Below are positions 42,184-51,860 of a stretch of 64,000 nucleotides of DNA, one piece after another. How positions within the stretch are numbered: the stretch's first letter is position 1; every line of letters starts with the position of its first letter. The DNA is from Paracoccus yeei ATCC BAA-599. Lineage in GTDB: Bacteria; Pseudomonadota; Alphaproteobacteria; Rhodobacterales; Rhodobacteraceae. The notes beneath the pieces were generated by a model. That model saw only the letters and a list, made by a program, of their open reading frames with translations. It searched no databases and was not told the DNA's origin. The DNA lies in the NCBI RefSeq assembly GCF_000622145.1, contig NZ_JHWH01000019.1, positions 31,650 to 95,649 on the forward strand. Direction: 5' to 3'. The translations under genes were made by a program, and so were the position numbers.

Positions 42184-43848
42184 ATGCGTAACGGGGGGCA
42201 GCTTCTGGTGGAAAGCCTGGTGGCGCTTGGCGCGGTCCGGGCCTTTGGCGTTCCGGGCGAAAGCTATCTGGCGGTGCTGGATGCGTTGCACGACACGCAA
42301 GGAAAGCTGGACTTTGTGCTGTGCCGCAACGAAGGCGGCGCGGGCTTCATGGCCGCGGCCTGGGGCAAGCTGACCGGCCAGCCCGGCATCTGCATGGTGA
42401 CGCGGGGCCCGGGCGCCACCAACGCATCCATCGGCGTGCATACCGCGATGCAGGACAGCGCGCCGATGATCCTGTTCGTGGGTCAGGTCGGCACGGACAT
42501 GAAGGGACGCGAGGCGTTCCAGGAAATCGACTATCCGGCCGTGTTCGGCACCGTCGCGAAATGGGTAGTCGAGATCGACCGGGTCGAGCGGATTCCCGAA
42601 ATTCTGACCCGTGCCTGGACCGCCGCCACCACCGGACGCCCCGGACCCGTTGTGATCGCCCTCCCCGAGGACATGCTGACCACCCTGACGGACGCCGCCC
42701 CTCTGACCGGACCGGCGCATGTGGCCGAGCCCGCCCCCGCCTCCCAAGCCTTGACTGACGTCGAGGCGATGTTGTCCGGCGCCGCCCGCCCGCTGATCCT
42801 GATCGGCGGCTGCAACTGGTCTGATGCCGGCAAGAAGGCCCTGCAAGCCTTTGCCGAGGCCAGCGACATTCCGGTGGTGGCGGCCTTCCGTTATCAGGAC
42901 CAGTTCGACAATTTCTCGCCCGTCTATGTCGGCGAGGCGGGCGTGGGCATGCCCGCCCATGTCAAGGCGCTTGTGCGCGACGCCGATGTCATCCTGGCGA
43001 TCAATGTCCGCTTCGGCGAGATGACGACCGATGGCTATACGTTGCTCGACGTGCCGGTGCCGGTGCAAAAGCTGATCCATGTCCATGCGTCCGACCGCGA
43101 GATCGGCAAGATATATCAGCCAACGCTGGGCATTCAGGCAGGGCCGAACGCCTTTGCCGCGGCCCTGTCGCCCGTCAGGGGTGGCTGGGCCGGGTGGCGC
43201 GCGGAGGGTCGCGCGGCGTGGGAGGCGGCCTTTGACGCGCCCGTGCAGCCCTCGCCTGTGGATATGGTCATCGCCACCGCGCATCTGCGCGAGGTGCTGC
43301 CTGCTGATGCGATCCTGACCAACGGCGCAGGCAACTTCACCGTCTGGCCCAACAAGTTCTACAAGTTCGGCCCAAAGGCGCGACTGCTGGCGCCACAGTC
43401 GGGCGCCATGGGATATGGCCTGCCCGCCGCGATCGCCGCCAAGGTGGCCCATCCCGGCCGCACGGTGGTCTGCTTCGCGGGCGATGGCGATTTCCAGATG
43501 AACTGCCAGGAGCTTGCAACCTCGGTCCAAGCGGGTGCGCAGCCGATCGTGCTGCTGCTGAACAACGGCATCTACGGCACCATCCGCGCGCATCAGGAAC
43601 GCAGCTATCCCGGCCGCGTCTCGGGCACGACCATGGTCAATCCCGATTTCGTCATGCTGGCCCGCGCCTATGGCTATCACGCCGAGCGGGTCGAGCGGAC
43701 CGAGGATTTCCCGGCGGCCTTCGCCCGTGCGCTGGCATCGGGCAGCGGCGCCCTGCTTGACCTGAACATCTCGCCCGAGGCGCTGACCCCGCGCCAAACC
43801 CTGTCCCAGATGCGCGACGCCGCGCTTGCCACAAAGGAAAAGGCATGA
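42184..43848 (+). CDS. Thiamine-diphosphate-dependent enzyme, acetolactate-synthase-like
   Basis: 554 residues from the ATG at 42184 behind AAGGAAGG. The N-terminal domain has the cofactor-activating glutamate in LCRNEGGAGFMAAAWGKL; the C-terminal domain has GDGDFQMNCQELATS and LLLNNGIYG, which bind ThDP and magnesium. The overall family is that of acetolactate synthase, benzoylformate decarboxylase and sulfopyruvate-type decarboxylases. No ilvN/ilvH small subunit follows. It is first of six overlapping genes (HyuA, HyuB, aminotransferase, uronate-dehydrogenase-like, FAD oxidase), so it should decarboxylate or ligate a 2-keto acid formed by the aminotransferase or oxidase of this cluster. Confidence 0.87.
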   Translation: MRNGGQLLVESLVALGAVRAFGVPGESYLAVLDALHDTQGKLDFVLCRNEGGAGFMAAAWGKLTGQPGICMVTRGPGATNASIGVHTAMQDSAPMILFVGQVGTDMKGREAFQEIDYPAVFGTVAKWVVEIDRVERIPEILTRAWTAATTGRPGPVVIALPEDMLTTLTDAAPLTGPAHVAEPAPASQALTDVEAMLSGAARPLILIGGCNWSDAGKKALQAFAEASDIPVVAAFRYQDQFDNFSPVYVGEAGVGMPAHVKALVRDADVILAINVRFGEMTTDGYTLLDVPVPVQKLIHVHASDREIGKIYQPTLGIQAGPNAFAAALSPVRGGWAGWRAEGRAAWEAAFDAPVQPSPVDMVIATAHLREVLPADAILTNGAGNFTVWPNKFYKFGPKARLLAPQSGAMGYGLPAAIAAKVAHPGRTVVCFAGDGDFQMNCQELATSVQAGAQPIVLLLNNGIYGTIRAHQERSYPGRVSGTTMVNPDFVMLARAYGYHAERVERTEDFPAAFARALASGSGALLDLNISPEALTPRQTLSQMRDAALATKEKA

Positions 43849-45938
43849 ATACCGGCCAGACCGTCCGATTGGGTGCCGATATCGGCGGCACCTTTACAGA
43901 CATCGCGTTGGATTGCCGCGGCACCATGTATTCGACCAAGGTGCTGACCAATTACAGCGCGCCGGAACAGGCAATCCTGGATGGCATCGACATCGTGCTG
44001 CACGACGCGGGGCTGACGCCCGCCGACCTGGACATCGTGATCCACGGCACCACGCTGGCCACCAACGCACTGATCGAGCGGCGCGGCGCCCGCACCGCCC
44101 TTGTCACGACCGAGGGCTTTCGCGACGTGATCGAGATGCGGACCGAAAACCGGTTCGAGCAATACGACCTGAACCTGCGCTTGCCCACGCCGCTGATCCC
44201 GCGCGAAGACCGCTTCACGGTTGCCGGCCGCATCGGTGCGCAGGGTCAGGAACTGGCCCCTCTGGACGAAGCCGCGCTGCAGGCCATTGCCGACCGGATT
44301 GCCGCCGACGGCTTCGGCGCCGTCGCCGTCGGCTTTATCCACTCCTACATGAATCCGGCCCATGAACGGCGGGCCCGCGAGATCATTGCGGCCAAGGTGG
44401 ACGTGCCGATCTCGATCTCGTCCGAGGTCTCGCCGCAGATGCGCGAGTTCGAACGGTTCAACACCGTCTGCGCCAATGCCTATGTGCGCCCGCAGATGGC
44501 CGATTACCTGGCCCGTCTGCAGGTGCGGTTGAAGGAAATGGGCGCAGGTTGCCCCGTCTTCATGATCCATTCCGGCGGCGGGCTGATCTCGGTGGAAACC
44601 GCATCCGAGTTTCCGGTGCGGCTGGTCGAATCCGGCCCGGCGGGGGGCGCGATCTTTGCCGCCGACGTTGCCGAGCGTTTCGGCCTTGATACCGTGGTCA
44701 GCTATGACATGGGCGGTACCACCGCCAAGATCTGCCTGATCGAGGATTTCCAGCCCAAGACGGCGCGGACCTTCGAGGTGGCGCGCACCTATCGCTTCTG
44801 CAAGGGATCTGGCATGCCGATCTCGATCCCGGTGATCGAGATGATCGAGATCGGGGCAGGCGGCGGCTCCATCGCCTGGGTCGACGCCATGGGACGCATC
44901 CAGACCGGCCCGGAGTCTGCGGCATCCGAACCCGGGCCCGCCTGTTACGGGCGGGGCGGGCAGCGACCGGCGATCACCGATGCCGACCTGGTTCTGGGCA
45001 AGCTCGACCCCGACAATTTCGCAGGCGGGACGATCAGGCTTTCGGTTCCGAACGCGCAGGATGCGATCGCCCGCGACGTGGGAGAGCGCCTGTGCCTGCC
45101 TTCGGAAGCCGCTGCCTTTGGCATTGTCGAGGTGGTCGATGAGAACATGGCCAATGCCGCCCGCGTCCACGCGGTCGAGAATGGCAAGAACATTTCGGAC
45201 AACATCATGATCGCCTTTGGCGGCGCGGCGCCCCTGCACGCGGCGCGGCTGTGCGAAAAGCTTGGCATCGACGAATGCCTGATCCCGCCGGGCGCGGGCG
45301 TGGGATCGGCCATCGGCTTTCTCAAGGCGCCGTTCGGATACGAGGCGCTGGCATCGAAGATCGTGCGCCTGTCGCATTTCGACCCGGCGCAGGTCAACGC
45401 CATGCTGGCCGAGTTGAAGCAAACCGCCGAGGGCTTCGTGCGGGCCGGAACCGCAGGCGCCATCCAGCGGGAAATCACCGCCTTCATGCGCTATGTCGGC
45501 CAGGGGTGGGAGATTCCGGTGCCGCTGCCTGACCGCGACTTCACCTCCGACGATGTCGAAGGGCTGCGTGACGACTTCCGCAAGGCCTATGCCCGCTTCT
45601 TCGGCCGCGCCATCGAGGGTCTGGACGGCCTGGAAATCGAGATCGTCACGTTCTCGGTCAAGGCGCAGGACGAACGCACCGCACCCGAGCGTCTGCAGAT
45701 CACGCGCGGCAAGGCCATGCTGGACGGCGCCCCGACCCGCCCGGTCTTTGATCCGACCCAGGGCCGCGCGCTGGAAACCGCCATCGTCGAGCGCACCACC
45801 CTGACCCCGGGCGCCCGCGTCAGCGGCCCGGCGGTCATCGTGGAACGCGAAACCTCAACTGTCGTCACTTCGCCCTTCGATGTGGTGATGCAGGACGACG
45901 GTACCCTTCTTCTGACCCGCAAGGAGATGGCGGCATGA
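43845..45938 (+). CDS. hyuA: Hydantoinase/oxoprolinase family subunit A (HyuA-like)
   Basis: 697 residues. ATP-binding segments of the actin/ASKHA-like fold are clear: LGADIGGTFTDIAL at the start, ESGPAGGAIFAADVAERFG and YDMGGTTAKICLIEDF in the middle. This is the ATP-hydrolysing subunit of the group containing N-methylhydantoinase, 5-oxoprolinase and acetophenone/acetone carboxylases. ATGA overlap with the ThDP gene and with hyuB indicates coupled translation. Whether this pair opens a cyclic amide or carboxylates a ketone cannot be decided from the sequence. Confidence 0.88.
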   Translation: MNTGQTVRLGADIGGTFTDIALDCRGTMYSTKVLTNYSAPEQAILDGIDIVLHDAGLTPADLDIVIHGTTLATNALIERRGARTALVTTEGFRDVIEMRTENRFEQYDLNLRLPTPLIPREDRFTVAGRIGAQGQELAPLDEAALQAIADRIAADGFGAVAVGFIHSYMNPAHERRAREIIAAKVDVPISISSEVSPQMREFERFNTVCANAYVRPQMADYLARLQVRLKEMGAGCPVFMIHSGGGLISVETASEFPVRLVESGPAGGAIFAADVAERFGLDTVVSYDMGGTTAKICLIEDFQPKTARTFEVARTYRFCKGSGMPISIPVIEMIEIGAGGGSIAWVDAMGRIQTGPESAASEPGPACYGRGGQRPAITDADLVLGKLDPDNFAGGTIRLSVPNAQDAIARDVGERLCLPSEAAAFGIVEVVDENMANAARVHAVENGKNISDNIMIAFGGAAPLHAARLCEKLGIDECLIPPGAGVGSAIGFLKAPFGYEALASKIVRLSHFDPAQVNAMLAELKQTAEGFVRAGTAGAIQREITAFMRYVGQGWEIPVPLPDRDFTSDDVEGLRDDFRKAYARFFGRAIEGLDGLEIEIVTFSVKAQDERTAPERLQITRGKAMLDGAPTRPVFDPTQGRALETAIVERTTLTPGARVSGPAVIVERETSTVVTSPFDVVMQDDGTLLLTRKEMAA

Positions 45939-47581
45939 ATAACGCGACCCCCGCTGCATCGCTTGATGCCACCCATGAAATCCGCATGCAGGTCATGTGG
46001 AACCGCCTGATTTCCGTGGTCGAGGAACAGGCGCTGACCCTGCTGCGGACGGCGTTTTCGACCTCGGTCCGCGAGGCGGGCGACCTGTCGGCAGGCGTTT
46101 TCGACCCGCAGGGACGAATGCTGGCGCAGGCGGTGACCGGCACCCCCGGCCATGTCAACACCATGGCCGAGGCGGTGCTGCATTTCATCGCCGAAATCGG
46201 CCGCGAGAACATGTATCCGGGCGACACCTATGTCACCAACGATCCCTGGAAAGGCACCGGGCACCTGCACGACATTTCCATGGTGTCGCCGTCCTTCCTG
46301 GGCAATGAACTGATCGGCTTTTTTGCCTGCACCGCGCATGTGGTGGACGTGGGCGGACGCGGCTTCGGCGCCGACGGCAAGTCGGTCTATGAAGAGGGCA
46401 TCCAGATCCCGATCATGAAGTTCGCCGAGCGCGGCCGCGTCAACGCCGATCTGGTCCGCATCCTGCGCACCAACGTGCGCGAGCCGAACCAGGTCGTGGG
46501 CGACTTCTTTTCGCTGGCGGCTTGCAACGACGTGGGCCACCGCCGCCTGATCGAGATGATGAACGAGATCGGCCTGTCCTCGCTGGATGATCTGGGGGCC
46601 TTCATTTTCAGCCGCACCCGCGCCGCGACGCTGGAACGCATCCGGGCGCTGCCGCGGGGATCATGGACCAACGATCTTGTGACGGACGGCTATGACAGCC
46701 CCGTCCGGCTGGCCGCCACCGTGGAAACGCGCGGCGAGACGGTCAATGTCGATTTCAGCGGCACCGACGGGCAAAGCCGCTGGGGCATCAACGTGCCGAT
46801 CATCTATACCAAGGCCTATGCCTGTTACGCGATGAAATGCGTGATCGCGCCCGACATCCCGAACAACTGGGCCTCGCTTGAACCTTTCACCGTGTCGTCG
46901 CCGGTCAATATCCTGAACGCGCAATGGCCCGCGCCCGTCAGCCTGCGCCACGTCTTCGGCCACATGGTCCCCGACCTTGTGCTGGGGGCGTTGGCCCAGG
47001 CCCTGCCCGGAAAGATCCTTGCCGAGGGATCGGGCGCGCTGTGGAACATCCATGTCTCGGCCCGCCCGGTCGAGGGCAGGGCGGGACACCAGGCCGAAAT
47101 CCTGATGTTCAACTCGGGTGGGATGGGTGCGCGGCCGGAGCTGGACGGCCTGTCCGCGACGGCGTTTCCTTCGGGCGTGATGACCATGCCCATCGAAGCG
47201 ACCGAGCAGACCGGCCCCATCGTGGTCTGGCGCAAGGAACTGCGCCCGGATTCGGCGGGCGACGGCCAGTACCGCGGTGGCTTGGGTCAGATCATCGAGA
47301 TCGCGGCGGCCGAAGGCCACCAGTTCGACTTTTCCGCCATGTTCGACCGCATCAGGCACCCGCCGCGCGGGCGCAACGGGGGCCGAGACGGCCAGCCGGG
47401 CAGCGCGCGGCTGGACGATGGAACGGAGATGCGGCCGAAAGGCTGGCAGCACGTTCCGGCAGGCCGCAGACTGGTGTTGCATCTGCCCGGCGGTGGCGGC
47501 TACGGCGATCCGGCGCTGCGCAGCGCCGAAGCACGCGCCGACGATCTATCCAAGGGCTATGTGACGGAGACCGGCAAATGA
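45935..47581 (+). CDS. hyuB: Hydantoinase/oxoprolinase family subunit B (HyuB-like)
   Basis: 548 residues. The N-terminal region has RTAFSTSVREAGDLSAGVFD and GTPGHVNTMAEAV, with YPGDTYVTNDPWKGTGHLHD further on, all typical of the B subunit that carries the amide-hydrolysing or carboxylating site in this family. The C-terminus ends with a Gly-rich LHLPGGGGYGDPALR. It pairs with HyuA upstream; the 4-base overlaps on both sides (hyuA and the aminotransferase gene) suggest equal production of all members. Confidence 0.9.
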   Translation: MNNATPAASLDATHEIRMQVMWNRLISVVEEQALTLLRTAFSTSVREAGDLSAGVFDPQGRMLAQAVTGTPGHVNTMAEAVLHFIAEIGRENMYPGDTYVTNDPWKGTGHLHDISMVSPSFLGNELIGFFACTAHVVDVGGRGFGADGKSVYEEGIQIPIMKFAERGRVNADLVRILRTNVREPNQVVGDFFSLAACNDVGHRRLIEMMNEIGLSSLDDLGAFIFSRTRAATLERIRALPRGSWTNDLVTDGYDSPVRLAATVETRGETVNVDFSGTDGQSRWGINVPIIYTKAYACYAMKCVIAPDIPNNWASLEPFTVSSPVNILNAQWPAPVSLRHVFGHMVPDLVLGALAQALPGKILAEGSGALWNIHVSARPVEGRAGHQAEILMFNSGGMGARPELDGLSATAFPSGVMTMPIEATEQTGPIVVWRKELRPDSAGDGQYRGGLGQIIEIAAAEGHQFDFSAMFDRIRHPPRGRNGGRDGQPGSARLDDGTEMRPKGWQHVPAGRRLVLHLPGGGGYGDPALRSAEARADDLSKGYVTETGK

Positions 47582-48798
47582 ACTATGTGGCGAAACGCCT
47601 GGCTGCGGTGAAACCCTCGGCCTCAATGGCGGCCTCGCAGGCAGCCAAGACCCTGCGCGCGACGGGCGTCGACGTGATCGACCTGGGGCTTGGGGAACCT
47701 GATTTCCCGACCCCGACCCATGTCTCGGAAGCGTCCTACAAGGCGGCCTTGGCGGGCGAGACGCTGTATACCGCATCCGCCGGCACGCCGGCGCTGCGCG
47801 CGGCGGTGGCCGACAAGTTCCGGCGCGAAAACGGGCTGGATTATACCGCCGACGACGTGGTGGTGGCGAACGGCGCCAAGCAGATCATCTTCAATGCGCT
47901 GATGGCGACGCTGAACGATGGTGACGAGGCGATCCTGCCCGCCCCCTATTTCGTCAGCTACCCCGAGATGGTGAAGCTGTTGGGCGGCGTGCCCGTGACC
48001 CCGGCCTGTTTGCCCGAGGCAGGCTTCCGCCTGACCCCCGAGGTGCTGGAGGCCGCGATCTCGCCGCGCACCAAATGGCTGTTTCTGAACATGCCGGGTA
48101 ACCCCTCGGGCGCGGTCTATTCGCGGGACGAACTGCAGGCGCTTGGCGGTGTGCTGGCGCGGCACCCGCAGGTGCTGGTGCTGTCGGACGAAATCTATGA
48201 ACACATCATCTTCGACGGACGCGAATTCGTCAGCTTCGGCAAGGCCTGCCCGGACCTGCGCGACCGGACGCTGATCGTGAACGGCGTGGCCAAGGCCTAT
48301 GCCATGACCGGCTGGCGGGTGGGCTATGCCGCCGGTCCCGCGCCGCTGATCAAGGCGATGAACACCGTGCAAAGCCAGTCGGTCACATCCGTCGCGGCCC
48401 CCATGCAGGCGGCCGCCCTGGCCGCACTGACCGGGCCGCAGGATTGCATCGCCACCTTCCGCGAGGCCTTTCAGCGCCGCCGCGATCTGGTGGTGGCGGG
48501 AATCGCCAGGATCGACGGCCTGACCCTGCCGCCGCCCGAGGGCGCGTTCTACGCCTATATCGGCTGCGCGGATCTGATTGGGCGGCGCACCCCGCAGGGA
48601 ACCGTCCTGACGGACGACGTTGCCGTGTCGAACTATCTGCTGGCCCAGGGGCATGTGTCGTCGGTCCCCGGCTCGGCCTATGGATTGTCGCCGTTCTTCC
48701 GCATCTCGACCGCGACCGGCGACGAGGTCCTGACCGAAGCCATCGCGCGGATCGGCCGCGCGGTGGCCGCCCTTGAACCGGCAGAGGTGCCCGCATGA
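47578..48798 (+). CDS. PLP-dependent class I aminotransferase
   Basis: 406 residues from the ATG at 47578. The fold type I aminotransferase pattern is complete: VIDLGLGEPDFPTPTHV, NMPGNPSGAVYSRDEL, VLSDEIYEHIIFDG and the cofactor lysine in VNGVAKAYAMTGWRVGYA. It most resembles alphaproteobacterial aspartate/aromatic aminotransferases. In this operon it probably removes the amino group of a pathway intermediate to a 2-keto acid, which the ThDP enzyme could then use. It overlaps hyuB and the next gene by 4 bases each. Confidence 0.92.
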   Translation: MNYVAKRLAAVKPSASMAASQAAKTLRATGVDVIDLGLGEPDFPTPTHVSEASYKAALAGETLYTASAGTPALRAAVADKFRRENGLDYTADDVVVANGAKQIIFNALMATLNDGDEAILPAPYFVSYPEMVKLLGGVPVTPACLPEAGFRLTPEVLEAAISPRTKWLFLNMPGNPSGAVYSRDELQALGGVLARHPQVLVLSDEIYEHIIFDGREFVSFGKACPDLRDRTLIVNGVAKAYAMTGWRVGYAAGPAPLIKAMNTVQSQSVTSVAAPMQAAALAALTGPQDCIATFREAFQRRRDLVVAGIARIDGLTLPPPEGAFYAYIGCADLIGRRTPQGTVLTDDVAVSNYLLAQGHVSSVPGSAYGLSPFFRISTATGDEVLTEAIARIGRAVAALEPAEVPA

Positions 48799-49616
48799 CC
48801 GCTCCCCGTTTCGACACCATCCTGATCACCGGCGCCGCCGGCCGCCTGGGAACGCAGCTGCGCCGGGGCCTGGCGCCGTTGGCCCGCACCCTGCGCCTGA
48901 CCGACCGCGTGCCGATCACGGATCTGCAACCGAACGAGGACGGCCATGTGGTCGAACTGTCGGACGCGGCGGCCGTGATGGCGCTGTGTGAGGGCGTCGA
49001 TGCCATCGTGCATTTCGGCGGGGCGCCACTGGAGACGAAGTGGGAGACGATCCTGCAATCGTCCATCGTCGGCAGCTACAACATCTATGAGGGCGCCCGG
49101 AGGCACGGGGTCAAGCGCGTCATCTACGCCTCGTCCGTCCACGCCATCGGCTATCACAAGGTCGAGGACCAGATCGACGCCAGCGCCCCGCATCGCCCCG
49201 ACAGCCTTTACGGCGTGTCGAAGTGCTTCGTCGAGGATCTGAGCCGGCTTTACTGGGACAAGTTCGGGATCGAAACGCTGTGCTGCCGCATCTTTTCGTC
49301 CTTCGACCAGTTCACCGACCGGCGGATGCTGTGGTCGATGCTGACCTATGACGATTGCGTCCGCCTGGTCGAAGCGGGCCTGACCGCCCCGCGTGTCGCC
49401 CATTCGATCGTCTTCGGCACCTCGAACAACAAGCAGCGCATGGTGGACAACCGCCTTGGCGCGCATATCGGCTTTCATCCCCAGGACACGACCGAACCCC
49501 ACCGGGCCGAGGTGGAGGCGCGCCTGCCCCCCGCCGATCCCCATGCCCCTGCCGTCACATATCTGGGCGGCTGGTTCGTGGACCTGGGCCACCCCGACGA
49601 CGAGGTGGCCCAGTGA
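48795..49616 (+). CDS. NAD-dependent epimerase/dehydratase, uronate-dehydrogenase-like
   Basis: 273 residues of the extended SDR type. ILITGAAGRLGTQLRRGL is the cofactor motif, VIYASSVHAIGYHKVED and the catalytic YGVSKCFVEDL follow, and the general length and HFGGAPLE region match uronate dehydrogenase, which oxidises hexuronates to aldaric lactones. A sugar-acid moiety in the unknown substrate is therefore possible, for example an amino-acid or amine conjugate. Not a sugar-nucleotide epimerase by length. The 3' end overlaps the FAD oxidase gene (GTGA). Confidence 0.8.
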   Translation: MTAPRFDTILITGAAGRLGTQLRRGLAPLARTLRLTDRVPITDLQPNEDGHVVELSDAAAVMALCEGVDAIVHFGGAPLETKWETILQSSIVGSYNIYEGARRHGVKRVIYASSVHAIGYHKVEDQIDASAPHRPDSLYGVSKCFVEDLSRLYWDKFGIETLCCRIFSSFDQFTDRRMLWSMLTYDDCVRLVEAGLTAPRVAHSIVFGTSNNKQRMVDNRLGAHIGFHPQDTTEPHRAEVEARLPPADPHAPAVTYLGGWFVDLGHPDDEVAQ

Positions 49617-50821
49617 AGAACAGCTATGACGTGGTAATCGTCGGCGGGGCGGTGATCGGATCGGCCGTCGCCTATTTCCTGACTGCGAACCCAGACTTCA
49701 CCGGCAGCGTGCTGGTGGTCGAGCGTGACCCCAGCTATGTGAAGGCGGCGACCTCGCTGTCCTCGTCCTCGATCCGGGTTCAGTTCTCGAACCCGATCAA
49801 TGTCAGGATCAGCCAGTTCGGCAGCGCGTTCATCCGCAGCTTCGCCGAGACCATGCAGGTCGCGGGCGAACCCGCACCGGACCTGAACTTCCATCCCGGC
49901 GGCTATCTTTTCCTGGCGGGAACCGAGGCGCAGGCCCGGACGCTGCGCGAGAACCACGAGGTCCAGCGCGCCTGCGGCGCCGACGTGGTGCTGTGGGGGC
50001 AGGACGAACTGGCCCGCTCCTTCCCGCACCTGAACGTCGATGACATCCTGCTGGCGTCCTATGGCCGTTCGGGGGAAGGGTGGTTCAACAACACCGGGCT
50101 GATGTACGGCTTCAAGGCCAAGGCGCGCGAACAGGGCGCTGATTACGTCACCGACGAGGTGGTGGCCATTGGGCGCGAAGGCAACCGCGTGACCTCGGTT
50201 GCGCTGAAGTCGGGCGCCACGGTCAAGGCCGGGACGGTCGTCAATGCCTCTGGTCCCCGCGCGGCGCTGACGGCGCGGATGGCGGGGCTGGATGTGCCGG
50301 TTGAACCCCGCAAGCGCACCAGCTTCGTCTTTGACTGCGCCCGGACGCCCGAGGGCACGGCGACCGTGAACGGCGGTCGGCTGCCCCTGATGATCGACCC
50401 GTCGGGCGTGTTCCTGCGCCCCGAGGGCCGGTTCTTTCTGGCCGGCTGCCCACCGGTCGAGGACCCTGCCGTCGACTGGGACGACTTCGAGCCGCGCTAT
50501 GACGAGTTCGAGGAGATCATCTGGCCCGCCCTTGCCGCCCGTTCCCCCAATTTCGAGGCGATCAAGGTCGTCAACCAGTGGGCCGGGCATTACGACTTCA
50601 ACACGCTGGACCACAACCTGATCGTTGGACGCCATCCCGACGTGACGAATTTCGTCTTTGCCAACGGCTATTCGGGGCATGGCCTGCAGCAAGGCCCCGC
50701 CGCCGGTCGGGGCGTTTCGGAACTGATCATCTATGGCGGTTTCCGCACGTTGGATCTATCCGAGGTGGGATACGAGCGTATTCTGGAGAACCGTCCCTTC
50801 CTCGAGAAGGCGGTGATCTGA
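49613..50821 (+). CDS. FAD-dependent amine oxidoreductase (DAO family, FOXRED1-like), paralogue
   Basis: 402 residues from a GTG at 49613 that overlaps the previous stop. YDVVIVGGAVIGSAVAYFL binds FAD; SSSSIRVQFSNPINVRISQF and NGYSGHGLQQGPAAGRGVSE match the paralogue at 32386-33603. It should oxidise an N-substituted or primary amino acid to an imine. Ending a six-gene operon with HyuAB and an aminotransferase, it likely acts on an amino-acid-like substrate of the same pathway. The LysR regulator follows 17 bases later. Confidence 0.87.
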   Translation: MKNSYDVVIVGGAVIGSAVAYFLTANPDFTGSVLVVERDPSYVKAATSLSSSSIRVQFSNPINVRISQFGSAFIRSFAETMQVAGEPAPDLNFHPGGYLFLAGTEAQARTLRENHEVQRACGADVVLWGQDELARSFPHLNVDDILLASYGRSGEGWFNNTGLMYGFKAKAREQGADYVTDEVVAIGREGNRVTSVALKSGATVKAGTVVNASGPRAALTARMAGLDVPVEPRKRTSFVFDCARTPEGTATVNGGRLPLMIDPSGVFLRPEGRFFLAGCPPVEDPAVDWDDFEPRYDEFEEIIWPALAARSPNFEAIKVVNQWAGHYDFNTLDHNLIVGRHPDVTNFVFANGYSGHGLQQGPAAGRGVSELIIYGGFRTLDLSEVGYERILENRPFLEKAVI

Positions 50822-50838
50822 CGAGGAGGCGGCGATGA

Positions 50839-51783
50839 ATGCGGATGACCAGGGCCGGGGCGACCATCATGGCTGACCGTCCCATCCGTCTGCCGCCGCT
50901 GAACGCGCTGCGGGTGTTCGACACGGTGGTCCGCCATCGCAGTTTCCGCAGCGCCGCCGACGAACTTCTGGTCACGCCCCAGGCCGTCAGCCAGCAGATC
51001 AAGCTGCTGGAGGACAGTCTTGGGATCGAGCTGTTCGTGCGGAAGGGGCGCGCGATCGAGCCGAACGAGCAGGCGATCCTTCTGGCCCATTACGTCCAGT
51101 CCGCCTTCGAGGAGATGGCCGAGGGGATCCGCCGCGTCACCAAGACCGGGCGCCGCAACCGCATCAACCTGAACGTCAGCCCCTATTTTGCCACCCGCTA
51201 TCTGCTGGATCGGCTGGCGGGCTTTCGCGAAACCATGCCCGGGGTCGATCTGCGGCTGACAACGGCCGTGGGCCTGCCCGATTTCGTGGCGGACGACGTC
51301 GATGTGGCGATCCAGTGGGGCTATGGCGGCTGGAAGCAATACGAAGCCACGCTGCTGATGCGGGACTTCAAGGAAATCTGCTGCACACCCGAGATCGCCC
51401 GCAACATCCGCGATCGCACCGACCTGCTGCACCTGCCCCTGTTGCGCCCGGTCCGCTCGGACCGTCTGTGGCGCGACGTGCTGGCCCATCTGGGCGTCGA
51501 AGGCGAGATGGAGCATGAAGGCATCGGCTTTGACGACGCCGCAACCATGCGCCGCGCCGCATTGGCCGGGTTGGGGATCGGCCTGATTTCCACCATCGAC
51601 GCCAATGAGGACCTCAAGCTGGGCCGGTTGGTTGCGCCTTTCGGCCGCAACGTCATGGCCGACATGCCGCCCGATCAGGTGCCGGGCTTCTTCATGGTTC
51701 TGCCGCGCGCTCATCGGCGCGTAAGCCTGATCGAAGCCTTTTGTGTCTGGATGAAAAAGCAGCAATGGGACGTGCAGCTTTAG
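50839..51783 (+). CDS. LysR-family regulator, GcvA-like
   Basis: 314 residues from the ATG at 50839 (AGGAGG 9 bases upstream); an alternative start at 50869 (ADRPIRLPPLNALRVFD) fits the family better and would give 304. The helix-turn-helix lies around HRSFRSAADELLVTPQAVSQ, and the effector domain follows from about residue 100 (RINLNVSPYFATRYLLDRL). It is placed between the two transcription units that share an upstream box (42062-42090 and 51861-51889), so it probably controls both. An ATG at 50835 would translate a 13-codon leader ending at the alternative start, perhaps a coupling device. Confidence 0.87.
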   Translation: MRMTRAGATIMADRPIRLPPLNALRVFDTVVRHRSFRSAADELLVTPQAVSQQIKLLEDSLGIELFVRKGRAIEPNEQAILLAHYVQSAFEEMAEGIRRVTKTGRRNRINLNVSPYFATRYLLDRLAGFRETMPGVDLRLTTAVGLPDFVADDVDVAIQWGYGGWKQYEATLLMRDFKEICCTPEIARNIRDRTDLLHLPLLRPVRSDRLWRDVLAHLGVEGEMEHEGIGFDDAATMRRAALAGLGIGLISTIDANEDLKLGRLVAPFGRNVMADMPPDQVPGFFMVLPRAHRRVSLIEAFCVWMKKQQWDVQL

Positions 51784-51860
51784 GGCGGTGCGGCCAGTGC
51801 GGGCGTTATCGGGATCAGCCCTTCATCCTTGGGAGGCAAGCTGTTTGATGCGAAAGAATA

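Noticed and set aside
42184..43848. Acetolactate synthase of branched-chain amino-acid synthesis
   Set aside because: No regulatory subunit or other ilv genes are nearby and the gene is translationally coupled to hyuA; a catabolic ThDP enzyme is more likely.
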